A DNA stretch of 64,000 nucleotides from Chalara sp. BL73. Taxonomy: Eukaryota; Ascomycota; Leotiomycetes; Helotiales. Under the pieces are notes generated by a model. That model was not told where the DNA came from, did not search any database, and was given only the letters and a program-made list of their open reading frames with translations. Positions within the stretch are counted from its first letter, which is position 1; each line of letters begins with the position of its first letter. The stretch is from positions 1 to 64,000 of the forward strand of contig CAKJVC010000190.1 of assembly GCA_918026815.1 (NCBI GenBank), given 5' to 3'. A program made the position numbers and the translations under genes. This document shows, one piece after another, positions 43,484 through 53,908 of this stretch.

Positions 43484-45216
43484 ATGGCAGGTTTAGTCGG
43501 CGTCGCAACCTTAGCTCAATCGAGCACCTTACTCCCTATACTTTGGATGATGCTATGGTCATTTTTGACAGGAGAATACAGCGAAGACGGAGAGAATAGA
43601 CAGGAGCGATCGATCAATACAAACTCAAGCCGTAAACGTAGAAGAAAGATATCTGTTTGGAGGGATCGCATGGTTTGGTGGTTTCAAGATGAAGTATTGA
43701 CTGGGTGGGGTACAAAATCCGAATGGGTATTTGCGGTGTGCTGGACTGTTTGGCTGTGCTTGTTGGCGGCCCATAGTTCAGGTCACGGTATACACTCTTT
43801 CGGGCTGTTAAGAATGCAAACGCTGATGGAAATTGGTTAATAGTGTATATCAAGCTCGTTAGGCACCTTGGAGTGATGGCAGTCTCACAACTACCGACAT
43901 GTACGTTGCTGGCTCTGAAGTCTCACTGGTCACCCTTTCAAGCCTTCTTGAAACTGTCACACGAGGAGCTTGACCCTTACCACCGGGCTCTAGGCCGCAT
44001 AATTATCATCCTGTCGACTTTGCATGGTGTCTTGTACATTCAGTTTTTTATTGCCCACCACGTCATCCCAGAGGCTGGAAAAGCCTATGTGGTGGTTGTC
44101 GGTCTGAGTGCTATATGTGCGCTCTGGATCCTAGGAATCTGCAGTATTTCAAAGGTTCGAAAACGCAGCTACCGGGTCTTCTACGGGTTCCATCACGCCA
44201 TGTTTATTGTCATCATGCTATGTCTTTTCATTCATGTTGCAGTGGCTAGACCTTTTGTGCTCGAGTCAGTTTTCATCTACATCATGAACCAACTTCTCCG
44301 CAGCACTAACACAAAATTACTGGCGGCTGAGCTGAATTTCAATAACGACTCGAATGTTCTGAAGATTTCAATAGCCATTCCAAGCGGCTCGCAAGATTAC
44401 CCTGCGGGATCCAGCGTCAACATCTCCACAGGGTCACGCCGTTGGTTACAAAAACTTTGCAGCGGATATTTCTCCAATCCATTTACAATCACTTATGAGA
44501 GAAGCACGGGAAATTTTACCACTTATCTGAAAACTCGTGGCAAACGAACGAAGGCATTGGCCAACCTCCCAAAGCAAACAATTGTGTCTGTAGAGGGCCC
44601 GTACGGGAAAGCCTCCACTTACGAAACTTCATTACCAGGATATCTCATTGGCCACACGGATCGTGTTCTCCTGGTTGCAGGTGGTGTTGGAGCAACTTTT
44701 GTATTCTCTGTAGCACATGGCCTACTGGAGAGGATACAAGAGAAACAAATCAAAAGTCTTCGGAAGCTTTTGACAGTGGTCTGGGTAGTGCACAACGAAG
44801 ATGATATAGCATGGGCAGATTCAATACTGCAAAGAGGCAACAAAGACTCTGATACGGCGGTTTTAGCCGATGTGACTACATTATACTTCAGTCAACCGTC
44901 TTGGAACGATGTAAACCCCGATGCAGAGCCTGAACTATTCGACCTTGTCGAAGATCCAAATGAAGATCAGCCACTAAGGCCTCTCGTAAAGAGCGAATCA
45001 GGCCCAGACCGTACCGGTGTAGAGAAACCTCAATTTGGCCGACCGCCCTTTAAAGAAATCGTCGAAGACTTCTTGGGAGATATGGCTGCTGAGAAAACTG
45101 CTGCTGTAGCAGTGTGTGGTCCCCTATCTTTACGCAATGATCTGAGGCGAGCTGTGAGTTGTCATGTACAGAAAGGTGCCAAGGTATGGTGGCATGAGGA
45201 GAAATTTGGACAATAA
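43484..45216 (+). CDS. Ferric-reductase/NOX-like transmembrane protein
   Basis: Model 43484-43787, 43844-45216; in frame, 558 aa. Transmembrane helices carry the paired heme histidines (HRALGRIIIILSTLHGVLY and FYGFHHAMFIV ... CLFIHVAVA). Then comes an FAD-binding barrel with NPFTI, an NADPH-binding GPYG and LLVAGGVGATFVFSVAHG, and a C-terminal VAVCGPLSLRNDLR with W-H-E-E-K-F. The FRE family moves electrons from NADPH across a membrane to iron or another acceptor. The loop around residues 375-425 is long and acidic. In this cluster it could reduce a quinone or supply iron to the hemerythrin-like, P450 or copper/iron enzymes; this is inference. It has a double AflR-type site upstream. Confidence 0.87.
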
Positions 45217-45574
45217 GTTTCAATCATTAGTGGTGACTTCATGGAGGAGTTGTAATAAATTATTCGCGGCAATAAGCGTAATAGAGACTTGTAAAAAGGA
45301 GTTAAGTTACCAATTCACGTTTAAACAGAAAAGTATAGAGGTATTGATCTATGTAGGATGAATAGTGAACTACTCAATTTCAGACCCAGCAAGTGAGTTA
45401 GCAAATACGCCTAGTAAAACCTACCACAATTGCGAATAGATTCTATCTGTTCATAAATCATCTGTAGTACCCAACACACCTGTCACTTTAGGCATTCTGT
45501 TTGTCCATATATCTATTGTGCACCTTCCCTATGCAACTAGGACTATGGCTTACCAACAACCGGTACAGATGCAA
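45217..45574. other. Convergent intergenic, no gene
   Basis: 358 bp between the 3' ends of the reductase and the MFS gene; nothing recognised. Confidence 0.5.
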
Positions 45575-47311
45575 TTATAGATTAAGGCCGCTGGGGACGT
45601 TTGCTAGAGACATGCCGTCGGTGGTCTCGTTGTCCCATTCTCTTCCTTCTCTATCGTCACTCGTATGAACTTGCGAGGCTTTTGCCAACCCAAATCCCGC
45701 TGCATCATCCAATGCCTTTCGCATGATAATATCGACTTCCATTAACGAAAGAACCAATCCGACAAGTGAAAGAGCGAAAAGGCTCTGGAAGACAATTCTC
45801 AAGCTTTCGCTATAGAGTAAAGATACTTGTATCTTAGTAGCTATGGACAGGCTGTTCATAAACTCAGCGGTGGCTTTTGGATAAGCCCCACCATTTGTAA
45901 GGAGTCTTATGATAGCAGAGTCCTTGACCTTCCACAAATCCCGGTCGACCTTGTAGTTGAACAACATAGTTGTTCCAAATACTCCCCATACAAATCCCAA
46001 GCTTCGAATAAATGAAAATGTTGCCGTGACAGCTGCTGAGTCTGAGTCTGGAAGAGGTGCTTGCGCAGCAGGCAGAAGCGAAGGCACGGCAAATCCTATT
46101 CCAAATGAAGCTATGCAAAGTAATGGCATCCAAACATAAGTAGGAGTCCTTTCATTTAATTCCATACATCCAGCCATAGCAATGCTCAGGCACCCCATAG
46201 ATGCGATGTGTGAGAATCTGTAGCGGCCTGTCTTCGAGATGATAGCACCCGTCACTGCTGCAACAGGGAGAAATGTCAGAAACAAGGGCACCAGATCAGC
46301 TCCTGATTGCTCGGGTGAATGTCCAAGGAGTGCCTCTAGAAACACTGCAAAGAAGTATGGAAGTGCAATCTGAACTGCCGCAAGTAAAAAATTGATAGCG
46401 AATGCTATTGAGGTTGCCACATTAAATAATCGTTTAGGCATCAGGGGCTTTCGGCACCAACGCGAGTTTTGCTGAGCAGCAAAGAGAACTAATCCTACAC
46501 ATCCGGTAAATAGAGGTACTAGTCTCACTTTTGATGATGAAAGTCCAATGAGAACCCCAACTGTTGAAAGGGTAATGAGTGCCACCCCGACATACTCAAT
46601 CTTAGCTAAATTTTTTCGCCAGTCAGGATCCCTTCGATGCTGCATCGTCAAGCAGAATTGGAGCATGATTAGTGCTACCAATCCGACAGGAATATTAAGG
46701 TAGTATATCCAGCGCCAGCTGGCGTGATCTGTAATGAAGCCGCCGATGAATGGACCAATAACAAGGCCAAGGGCGGATATACCCATTATAGCACCAAAAA
46801 AGCTCGATCTCTCGTTGAGAGGCACGACATCGCTCACAATGAGCTCAGCCAAAACAAGCATGATACCGCCTCCAGCTCCTTGTACAGCCCGCCCGGCGAC
46901 GAGCATGTTAGCCGAGGCCGCTGCCCCACAAAGAACACTCCCAACCATGTATACGATCAAACCACCCATAAGCACTGGCTTTCGCCCAAAAATGTCGGAG
47001 AACTGGCCTACCGGGGGTTGAACAGCCGTCGACATGAGATTATATGCATTAAGTACCCAATCGAATGACCTAGTGAATTGAAGGTCTGCCATTATGCTTG
47101 GCAGCGCTGTGGCAGCAACGTTCGTTTCAGTCGCAACAATCAAAGTACTCAATTGCAGGGCTACCATGATTGCCCAGAACTGTCTTCCGCGTTTTGCCGG
47201 AGGAGTAGCTTCCGCTGTTTCAAGGCTTTTGGCTCTTGCTTCGCGCTCGTCGACACTACTACCATCTTGGAGCAAACCGACCGACTCCAAGTCGACTTTT
47301 TCCAAGTCCAT
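45575..47311 (-). CDS. MFS drug:H+ antiporter, 14-helix type
   Basis: Intronless, 578 aa, ATG 47311. After a 45-residue charged N-terminus, about 14 hydrophobic helices. Family motifs: QPPVGQFSDIFGRKP (motif A loop), AGRAVQGAGGGIMLVL with ERSSFFG, and GLVIGPFIGGFITDHASWRWIYYLNIPVG (motif C and the antiporter signature). This is the DHA2/TRI12-like exporter group usual in toxin and pigment clusters, acting at the plasma or vacuolar membrane. It would export the product and give self-protection. It is divergent from the tyrosinase-like gene across a 727-bp region with one AflR-type palindrome. Confidence 0.93.
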   Translation of the reverse strand: MDLEKVDLESVGLLQDGSSVDEREARAKSLETAEATPPAKRGRQFWAIMVALQLSTLIVATETNVAATALPSIMADLQFTRSFDWVLNAYNLMSTAVQPPVGQFSDIFGRKPVLMGGLIVYMVGSVLCGAAASANMLVAGRAVQGAGGGIMLVLAELIVSDVVPLNERSSFFGAIMGISALGLVIGPFIGGFITDHASWRWIYYLNIPVGLVALIMLQFCLTMQHRRDPDWRKNLAKIEYVGVALITLSTVGVLIGLSSSKVRLVPLFTGCVGLVLFAAQQNSRWCRKPLMPKRLFNVATSIAFAINFLLAAVQIALPYFFAVFLEALLGHSPEQSGADLVPLFLTFLPVAAVTGAIISKTGRYRFSHIASMGCLSIAMAGCMELNERTPTYVWMPLLCIASFGIGFAVPSLLPAAQAPLPDSDSAAVTATFSFIRSLGFVWGVFGTTMLFNYKVDRDLWKVKDSAIIRLLTNGGAYPKATAEFMNSLSIATKIQVSLLYSESLRIVFQSLFALSLVGLVLSLMEVDIIMRKALDDAAGFGLAKASQVHTSDDREGREWDNETTDGMSLANVPSGLNL

Positions 47312-48038
47312 CTCTTCCGAGGGTAAGCCCTAGGAATTTCTGTTCGGCGGGAACACGAAGAAGCCACCAAAGATCGAGCCTTCAGCGTTGCCTCACCGCG
47401 ACTTGTATGTGTAACTAGTCGACTTTGGAAGACTGAGATAGTGCAATAGCAAGAGAACACTAGCAGTAGACACAACGGTTTGATGGGCGTATAATGTGTC
47501 GTTTCTCTTTTGCAAGATGAAGTTATAGATTAATTAGACAGAAACGCCAAGAGTCCTTTTTTTTTTAAAAGGGTCTGGATATATTAGCACAGTCAAGATG
47601 ATTGTGGGAAGATATAGGTTAAATGTTACCCTTTCGAACAACAAAGGGCTGGAGTGTAGTCTGCCTTTCTTCACAAACGGATATCCTTTCTGCTCTTTGA
47701 TAAGAGTTCTCTCTGTATGTTACTATGTCATTTTTGTCCAATGGCTGGCATGTTTTCATAAGCTTGTTAGTCCCACCCCCTCTTGGCCACGGGAACAAAA
47801 ACACTCGGCAACCTACCCATTGGTCAGCCAGACAACACGGTAACCGACATTCGCCGGAGATTTTCCAGGAAATGCCTGAAAATATTAACTGCCGAACCAT
47901 GACAAAAACAAAGATCAGAAACAGACTACGAATGAAGCCCATTATACATTATCAGGTTGAAAACATTACTTTTACTAGTACATAGCTGCTTACTTCCGAG
48001 ACAGAACTTATCACAAGCATAAGAAAATTCAATCCATT
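47312..48038. promoter_or_regulatory. Divergent promoter, MFS exporter / tyrosinase-like
   Basis: 727 bp, no gene. Contains the palindrome at 47837-47847 and a T-run at about 47557. Confidence 0.5.
47837..47847. promoter_or_regulatory. AflR-type palindrome, tyrosinase-like promoter
   Basis: ACGGTAACCGA (CGG-N3-CCG; one mismatch to TCGSWNNSCGR), about 190 bp upstream of ATG 48039; identical to the site at 30049-30059. Confidence 0.55.
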
Positions 48039-49483
48039 ATGTCGGTGTCAGAGCAACCATATACTCCAGTTGCTTTTAATAGTGAGAAGGATGACCCGGA
48101 AGATCTTCCATTCAACCACCAAGACTACTATGCCGTTAAGAAGCGATCAAGATCTTATCGCATAGCTCTGTTTTTACTCAGGCTCTTCTGTTTACTATTG
48201 GTTGCTGGATTCGTCTTCAAGTTTTGGGATCTCTTTTTGAATATACAGACATCATTGGATCACCTGGAGGCTGCTATAGTCACTCAGCCAGCAGAGATAA
48301 GTTCTCCGAGTTCAGGCCATGGTTTTATAGGACATCCAGTCAAACAATGCGTGAATCCACAGAAGCGGCCAGCTTGGCATGAGCTGAGTGTATCTGAAAA
48401 GATGGAGTATATTCGAGCTGTTAATTGCTTGCCAACAAAACCCTCTTACATCCATCCAAACTCAACGGTATATGATGACTTCACGTGGTTGCATATTGTG
48501 GATGGGGATCAGAGTAAGTCATTGTCAGACTTTTCAACCTATACGAATAATTAATCAACTATTACAGTACACTTTGCAGCTGCAAACCTTCCATGGCACA
48601 GATGGCATCTTCACTTGTACGAAGCTGCGTTGCAAAGGGAATGTGGATTTAAAGGAGTCCTGCCGTAAGTGATTGATTTTCACATTCCAAGTGAATTCTA
48701 CTGCTGATGTGAGGGGATAGATACTGGGATTGGGAATTAGACAACGAAGGAACCAAGGAATCTGATTTTTTCAATCCAGTTCATGGATTTGGGGGCAATA
48801 GCTTAAATACAGACATGTATGAATTCAATGAGCAGAACATCCCCCTATTTGATGACAAGCACTGTATCAAGGATGGTCCATTCGCTTGGCTCCAGCCACA
48901 GTGGACCGGCGCCATAGAAGAAGGCCCTACCTTTTGGCCGCACTGTCTAACGAGAAGATACTCGGAACAATTCATTAAGCCAGTTAAGGATCATGTATTC
49001 TTCGGCTTTAAATTTTCCTTGACCCATACGGTTACGGAGATTGAACTCGATTATTCAAAAGAGGGTATTACCAAGCTTCTGGCACTCACCGACTACGAAG
49101 AATTCAACTTGAAAGTCGAGGATTTGCATACATGGCTTGCACAAGCGCTCATGGGAGAGTATCTCACACTACAAGCATCAAATGGTTAGAAATAAACCTT
49201 TGCAAACTCCTATATGACGTGTCTTACTCAAGCTAACTAACGAATAGATCCTACTTTTTTCCCTCATCTTGCTAAAATTGATCAAATTTGGTGGAGATGG
49301 CAGCAACTTGAGAACCAGAAGAATCTCTGGTCTTATAATGGTCAGGCCAGACGCTCAACTCCAAACAAAGCCAGCCTTGATGACATCATGATTTTCCATA
49401 CTTATCCAGGCATGCAGAGAGATGTTATTCGAGCACGCGATGTTATGAGCACAAAGACTGATCTACTGTGCTACACATATTAA
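48039..49483 (+). CDS. Membrane-anchored divergent tyrosinase-like protein
   Basis: Model 48039-48513, 48568-48664, 48721-49184, 49248-49483; in frame, 423 aa. An N-terminal cytosolic tail is followed by one membrane helix (about residues 48-68), so it is a type II protein with the catalytic part in the secretory lumen. The CuA site is recognisable: WLHIVDGDQIH, ANLPWHRWHLHLYE, PYWDWE. The CuB site is altered. The usual H-N-x-x-H pair appears as LHTWLAQ with Ala for the second His, and the usual HHxxxD reads PHLAKID, with Leu for one His. Normal binuclear copper tyrosinase activity is therefore doubtful. Cluster tyrosinase/hemocyanin-like enzymes with changed metal sites are known to have taken on other reactions. 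It is divergent from the exporter. Confidence 0.88.
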
Positions 49484-50101
49484 CCAGTCAGTTTTGGTCG
49501 AAACCATATGTTGGGGGGAGGGGGGAGGTGCAATGTGGGTTTCCTTGGTTTGCTTTTGACACTTATCAAGAAGACACTTTTCGTCAGAGCCGTAGTTCTA
49601 TGGAGACAATTAAGGTTTCTTTGGTTAGCAGTAAACCTTGAGTTTACGACAGGAAATTGTATTGCTAAGGAAAAAGGACTGTCACTCTCTTATATCTTGT
49701 ATGAGTCTGCAATGATTACTGTACGCCAGATATATAATTCCAAACTTTAGACACCTTGGTATTGAATTGCTACTTCGTGTAAGTTGGACCCATATGAGGT
49801 AATAAGTAATTTATAAGGTAAAAAACCACCTACCAAGGCAAGCTCTCCGGGTTCATCCACCATGGGGCAATTGCATACAAAGTTCCTGAGATTTGGACTT
49901 TGGAACATGCAGTTGCCAGTAGAAAATCATATATTGACACAAATAAAAATAAGGGCTAAGTGATCCTTTGTATCATTGCTAGATGTCAGAGATTCGAAAG
50001 CTCACTTAAAACACATGTAACAGGAGTAACTCAAGCTACTCATAATAGATCTTTGACTGTATTGGTTAGGCAAGAGAGTTCCTTTCTTAATGTGCACATA
50101 T
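49484..50101. other. Convergent intergenic, no supported gene
   Basis: About 620 bp; an 80-codon plus-strand frame at 49508-49750 has no domain and probably is the 3' UTR of the tyrosinase-like gene. Confidence 0.5.
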
Positions 50102-52037
50102 CTACCTATCTTTGATATAGTATAACATCAGCGCTGCAACGAAAGATGCAATGCCGCACATCGCTAAAACCCAAGAAGTTCCAATAACGGCATTCATTGC
50201 GCCGGCTTGTCTTACAAAGAAAAATATGACACTGCTTGTCAACAGCCCAAGGATCTGTGGCGCAGCGATGTAAATGTTGTTTATGCCGAGCATTGTCCCA
50301 ACACTAGTTCCTGCGTCGGTTTGTCTATTGGCACTATGTTTTATAGGGTTATCCCCAATTCGCAGAATCTCAATGTTGACTAAGGCCATCGGAGCCCAGG
50401 TGATTACCCCCCAGCTGATACCCATAAAACTAACAATGATAACTTTGCCAATAGGGAAAGGAGTCAAAATTATCCCAAACGAGCACACAGTGTAAAATAA
50501 TTGGGCCCAAATCCAAATAAGTCGTAATGTGAGCCACGGAAATTTCACTCTGTGGTACCATGGTAAGCTACTTGGGACGGGTTGATGCAGAGGTTTTCCT
50601 TCTGTTGAGAAATGATTGAATAATAGCGGCACAATACCACTTGTCAGAAAGCCGGCGGCGGATAGACCTAGTAGTGCTAATGCACCAGCACGATTGGCTC
50701 TTTCTCTCATTTCAAGTTGCTCGGCTTGTTTCGTGTCGGGATTCTGACGTAACATTTCTACGTAATCTAACGAATATTAACAGAAATGGACGCACCGTCC
50801 AATCAAGTAACTTACAAAACTCACTAACGTGACTATAAAGATCTATCAGAATAACACGTATACTATTTAAATTCATCTCAAATGAGAACTTACCCGGTAG
50901 CGTAAACCATAAATGGAAACCAGGCAAACCAGCATATAAATTGGACGGCAAATATGCTCCTCAAGTATTTAGACAAAGATCGAAATGCCAGTGTAGCTTG
51001 TTCAACTAAGCTCTGGTTTCTGCCTCCATAAATATTCTCACTATCTGGACGCCGTTCGGAGATGCTAGCGCAGGTGATGATCAAGGTTACAAACAATGTC
51101 CAAGAGGCGATAATTGTCAAAGCTTTCAACTGGGTGGTACCAAGAAATGGGAACGTCTTTGGAAGGTCAACATATGCAAATCCGTACAAGAAGCAACTTG
51201 ATATGCCTCCGATTCGACCACCCCAGGCAGTTGCTTGTGCCTGCTGCTCTGATGGACAGTTGTCGACTGAAAGTGCTCGAATTCCATTCTGCAGTGGTTG
51301 GGCTGCGACATTTATACCAACGAGAAACACTATCGCAATCCACTGGGATGGACAAGATGAGCTGGTACAAGAGCCTGCTGGTTCAGCATTCAGTAAAATT
51401 GCGATATCTTTGCTTCGGGCAAAGCCCAAACACGATACCATAATGCCAATCCCACCACCAACTATAAAAGGTCTGCGTTTTCCAAAACGAGAGTTGCATC
51501 TATCGCTCCAAGCCCCGAAGCATGGTTGCACCAAAGATCCACAGAGTGGGGGTACTAGCCATAGCAAGCCCGTGATGTTTGGGCTAATACCAAGAAACAT
51601 CAAGTATTGCTACCAAGTGAGTCAGTTCACGCCCGTTTATGCCACGCAGATAAGTCACCCACTGTGGACTCAGCGAATTGTATAGAGAAGGAAAACTGCA
51701 ATCTGAATGAAGATTAGCCGAGATATTGTACGAGATGGAAGACCAATTACCCAGTGACACTGATACTCAATGCAATCAAATAAAGTACACTTCGCTGCAC
51801 TCTGTGTTCCTTTGAAATTGGTGAGTCAATGTCCGAGATTTCAAAACTCTCGGATAGTGTTTCGGACGGAGACTCCAAATTCAAAAGGAACGGCTTTGAT
51901 TCATCTTGGCTTATGTCCACTCTTGAAGCAGTTATCTTGGGTATACTCATACGTCCTGAAGAATGCTTCCAGAACGCCAAAGTCCCAAGACTAGGTTTTG
52001 AGGACTGTGAAGTTGAAAGTATGAAGTTGTTTGACAT
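50102..52037 (-). CDS. GPH/SUT-like 12-helix transporter
   Basis: Model 52037-51751, 51702-51663, 51609-50894, 50832-50816, 50766-50102; in frame, 574 aa, including a 17-bp micro-exon (GHVSEF). A long hydrophilic N-terminus precedes the helices. SPNITGLLWLVPPLCGSLVQP, then GAWSDRCNSRFGKRRPFIV, is the signature of the glycoside-pentoside-hexuronide / sucrose transporter group. RGSLVQP-like and F-G-K-R-R-P are conserved, as is SWGVITWAPMALVNIEI late in the protein. Fungal members import sucrose or alpha-glucosides by proton symport; a role in metabolite transport is possible here. It is divergent from the AflR-domain fragment. The micro-exon and the GTGGGT donor at 51662 are the weakest points of the model. 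Confidence 0.85.
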
Positions 52038-52756
52038 TTCTGAAGTAACCTAAATCGTTCAGAATGGAGTTGATAAGTTATCTGCTTCTAGTCTCTCTTT
52101 CTCACAGGTATTGGCGGGGTTACAGAGAATATTTTTGGGATTAGAAGGCTAAGTGGAACTTTTCAAAGTCTGCCAAATCAAATAAGCAAGGAGTTAGTCA
52201 GGTCAACTAAATGAGTTACATCCAATGCCGAAACGTTTTGTAAGCGGCATATGCAAACCATCTTTTCCGGGCTTTCTACGTCTTGCCAGTCAGTCTTACA
52301 CTGACAGAGGCGGTTTGATTGCAACGGTAAGCCTAGAGCTCGGCATTTCAAAACCGAAAAAGGCCGTAATGCATATCTCCGTTGCCAGCATAACGCCAGT
52401 CTTTCCCAGGATTGTCCCGGTTATTGCTTATCTTTCATGCTTATCTTTCATGCTTAACGAATAGCAAAAGTCACAGGGTTCTCCATCGGTGACATTTCAT
52501 TATGGAGCTTCGCCATACTACTGTCGGCCGTGTCGTCCTGAAGCTTCACTCCGGGCACTTTACCAAGTTTGTCGGTTACCGTGATTTTTCTATGGGGCCT
52601 CGCATTTTGTTTGAAGACTTCCTCTTAACGTTTAACGCGGGCCTGGGTTGGATATCATTTGTTAAACAAGTTAGCAGCACTCTTCTTCATCCCGTTAGGT
52701 GCAATTTTTGTTACCGACAAATATCAAGCACTCTCCTGTTTCGGCTATTTGCGGGC
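52038..52756. promoter_or_regulatory. Divergent upstream region, transporter / AflR-domain gene
   Basis: Between ATG 52037 and the favoured ATG 52757. Contains the palindrome at 52572-52582. An upstream ATG at 52502 keeps the frame open and would place the site inside the coding sequence. Confidence 0.45.
52572..52582. promoter_or_regulatory. AflR-type palindrome, divergent region
   Basis: TCGGTTACCGT (CGG-N3-CCG; the reverse complement of the site at 30049-30059), 175 bp upstream of ATG 52757 and about 535 bp upstream of the transporter ATG. Confidence 0.5.
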
Positions 52757-53422
52757 ATGGACGGCCATAGACCATGCGGATGCTTAGCAGGGGTAGTTAG
52801 TATCATGGCACCAATGCAACACGAATCAGTTGTCACATTTGAGAATGTACTCAAAGTCGCTCAAGGCGTTATGCAGCAATGGGAAACTACGATACACGAC
52901 TGCACATGGTGTCTTTCAGACCCGGAAACAACTGCGACACTTACCGTCACGGCTGTGCGGCTCTTCACACTGTTCAGAGCTTCATGTATGGCATATTCAA
53001 CTGACGAGGGCGATTTCAACCTTGACAATCCAGCTGCCGAAAATCTGACGATGGCGCTGTCAAAATCCAAGTCGGACCTACAGCAAACCAACCAAATGTC
53101 CATCATAGCAGGTTCTACACGGCCGGTAGTGTGCCAACAAAGTCAGATGACTTTCGGACAGCTCAACCTCGACACAAATGAGTCGAGACTTCTGGCAGAG
53201 CAACTACTTGTGGAGGGACTCTCGAGGCTAAATGGCTTATTGGAGGACTTGAAAGAGCTGGCTGAAGACCAATGGAGCGGAAATGGATGGAATCAGCTCT
53301 CCAAAGGCCAACTGGCAATTGATGCCTTGATTAATCGCACAATGGACAGCTCTATGGCACTTATAGGCCGTATGACGTCATCGGGACGGAGATCCAGAGT
53401 CTCAAGTATATATTTTGTCTAA
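52757..53422 (+). CDS. AflR-type regulator C-terminal domain only
   Basis: Intronless, 221 aa from ATG 52757 (306 aa if ATG 52502 is used). It begins PCGCLAGVVSIM and continues VTFENVLKVAQGVMQQWETT, then CTWCLSDPETTATLTVTAVR. This is the C-x-C ... C-x2-C pattern and helical repeat of the AflR / cluster-regulator C-terminal domain, comparable with KCGCHNNLL and CSICLSQRNS in the gene at 23100-24728. No Zn2Cys6 finger was found upstream on this strand, and the 52502-52757 part does not look like protein of this family. It may be a truncated regulator, a partner or inhibitor of the full-length one, or a relic still open by chance. The start was chosen from the domain edge and the position of the AflR-type site. 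Confidence 0.65.
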   Translation: MDGHRPCGCLAGVVSIMAPMQHESVVTFENVLKVAQGVMQQWETTIHDCTWCLSDPETTATLTVTAVRLFTLFRASCMAYSTDEGDFNLDNPAAENLTMALSKSKSDLQQTNQMSIIAGSTRPVVCQQSQMTFGQLNLDTNESRLLAEQLLVEGLSRLNGLLEDLKELAEDQWSGNGWNQLSKGQLAIDALINRTMDSSMALIGRMTSSGRRSRVSSIYFV

Positions 53423-53908
53423 AGCAAATAAGACACTTACCACGATTGGTCTGTTCACTTCCAGTTAGACTGCGGACTGGGTTGGGTTGTGTAACAGCCA
53501 AGGACAGTTAGGGACGATTACAGGCTGTAAGCGACCTACCAGGGTAACTAAGGCTAGCCGCGGCCAGCCAGAAGCTTACAGCCACTATAAAAGTGTATAA
53601 TCTAAACTATTATGAGCTTCAACTAATCATAACAATTAAAGTCGATTACAGGCAACTTTCAGCTACAAATTTGCAACTACAAACTTACAACCACTACAAA
53701 ACATATAATTTAAACTATTATAATGTAAGATGCTAAAATAATATGACACAAATCAACTACAATTTGATACAAAACTAATTTCTATTTTTTCTACAACGTC
53801 CCGAGCCCTTTGTTTATACTTTTTGTACCCTTGGCGATCTCTCTATACATCGGATGCCAGGGGACTTGCGTAATTCAATACAGAGATACGCATGGCTAGG
53901 ATCTACTT
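53423..53908. other. Intergenic, imperfect ~42-bp direct repeat
   Basis: Two related copies at about 53571-53613 and 53683-53725, each with CTTACAxCCACTAxAAAA followed by TAAACTATTAT. Probably a small degenerate repeat. No gene. Confidence 0.5.
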
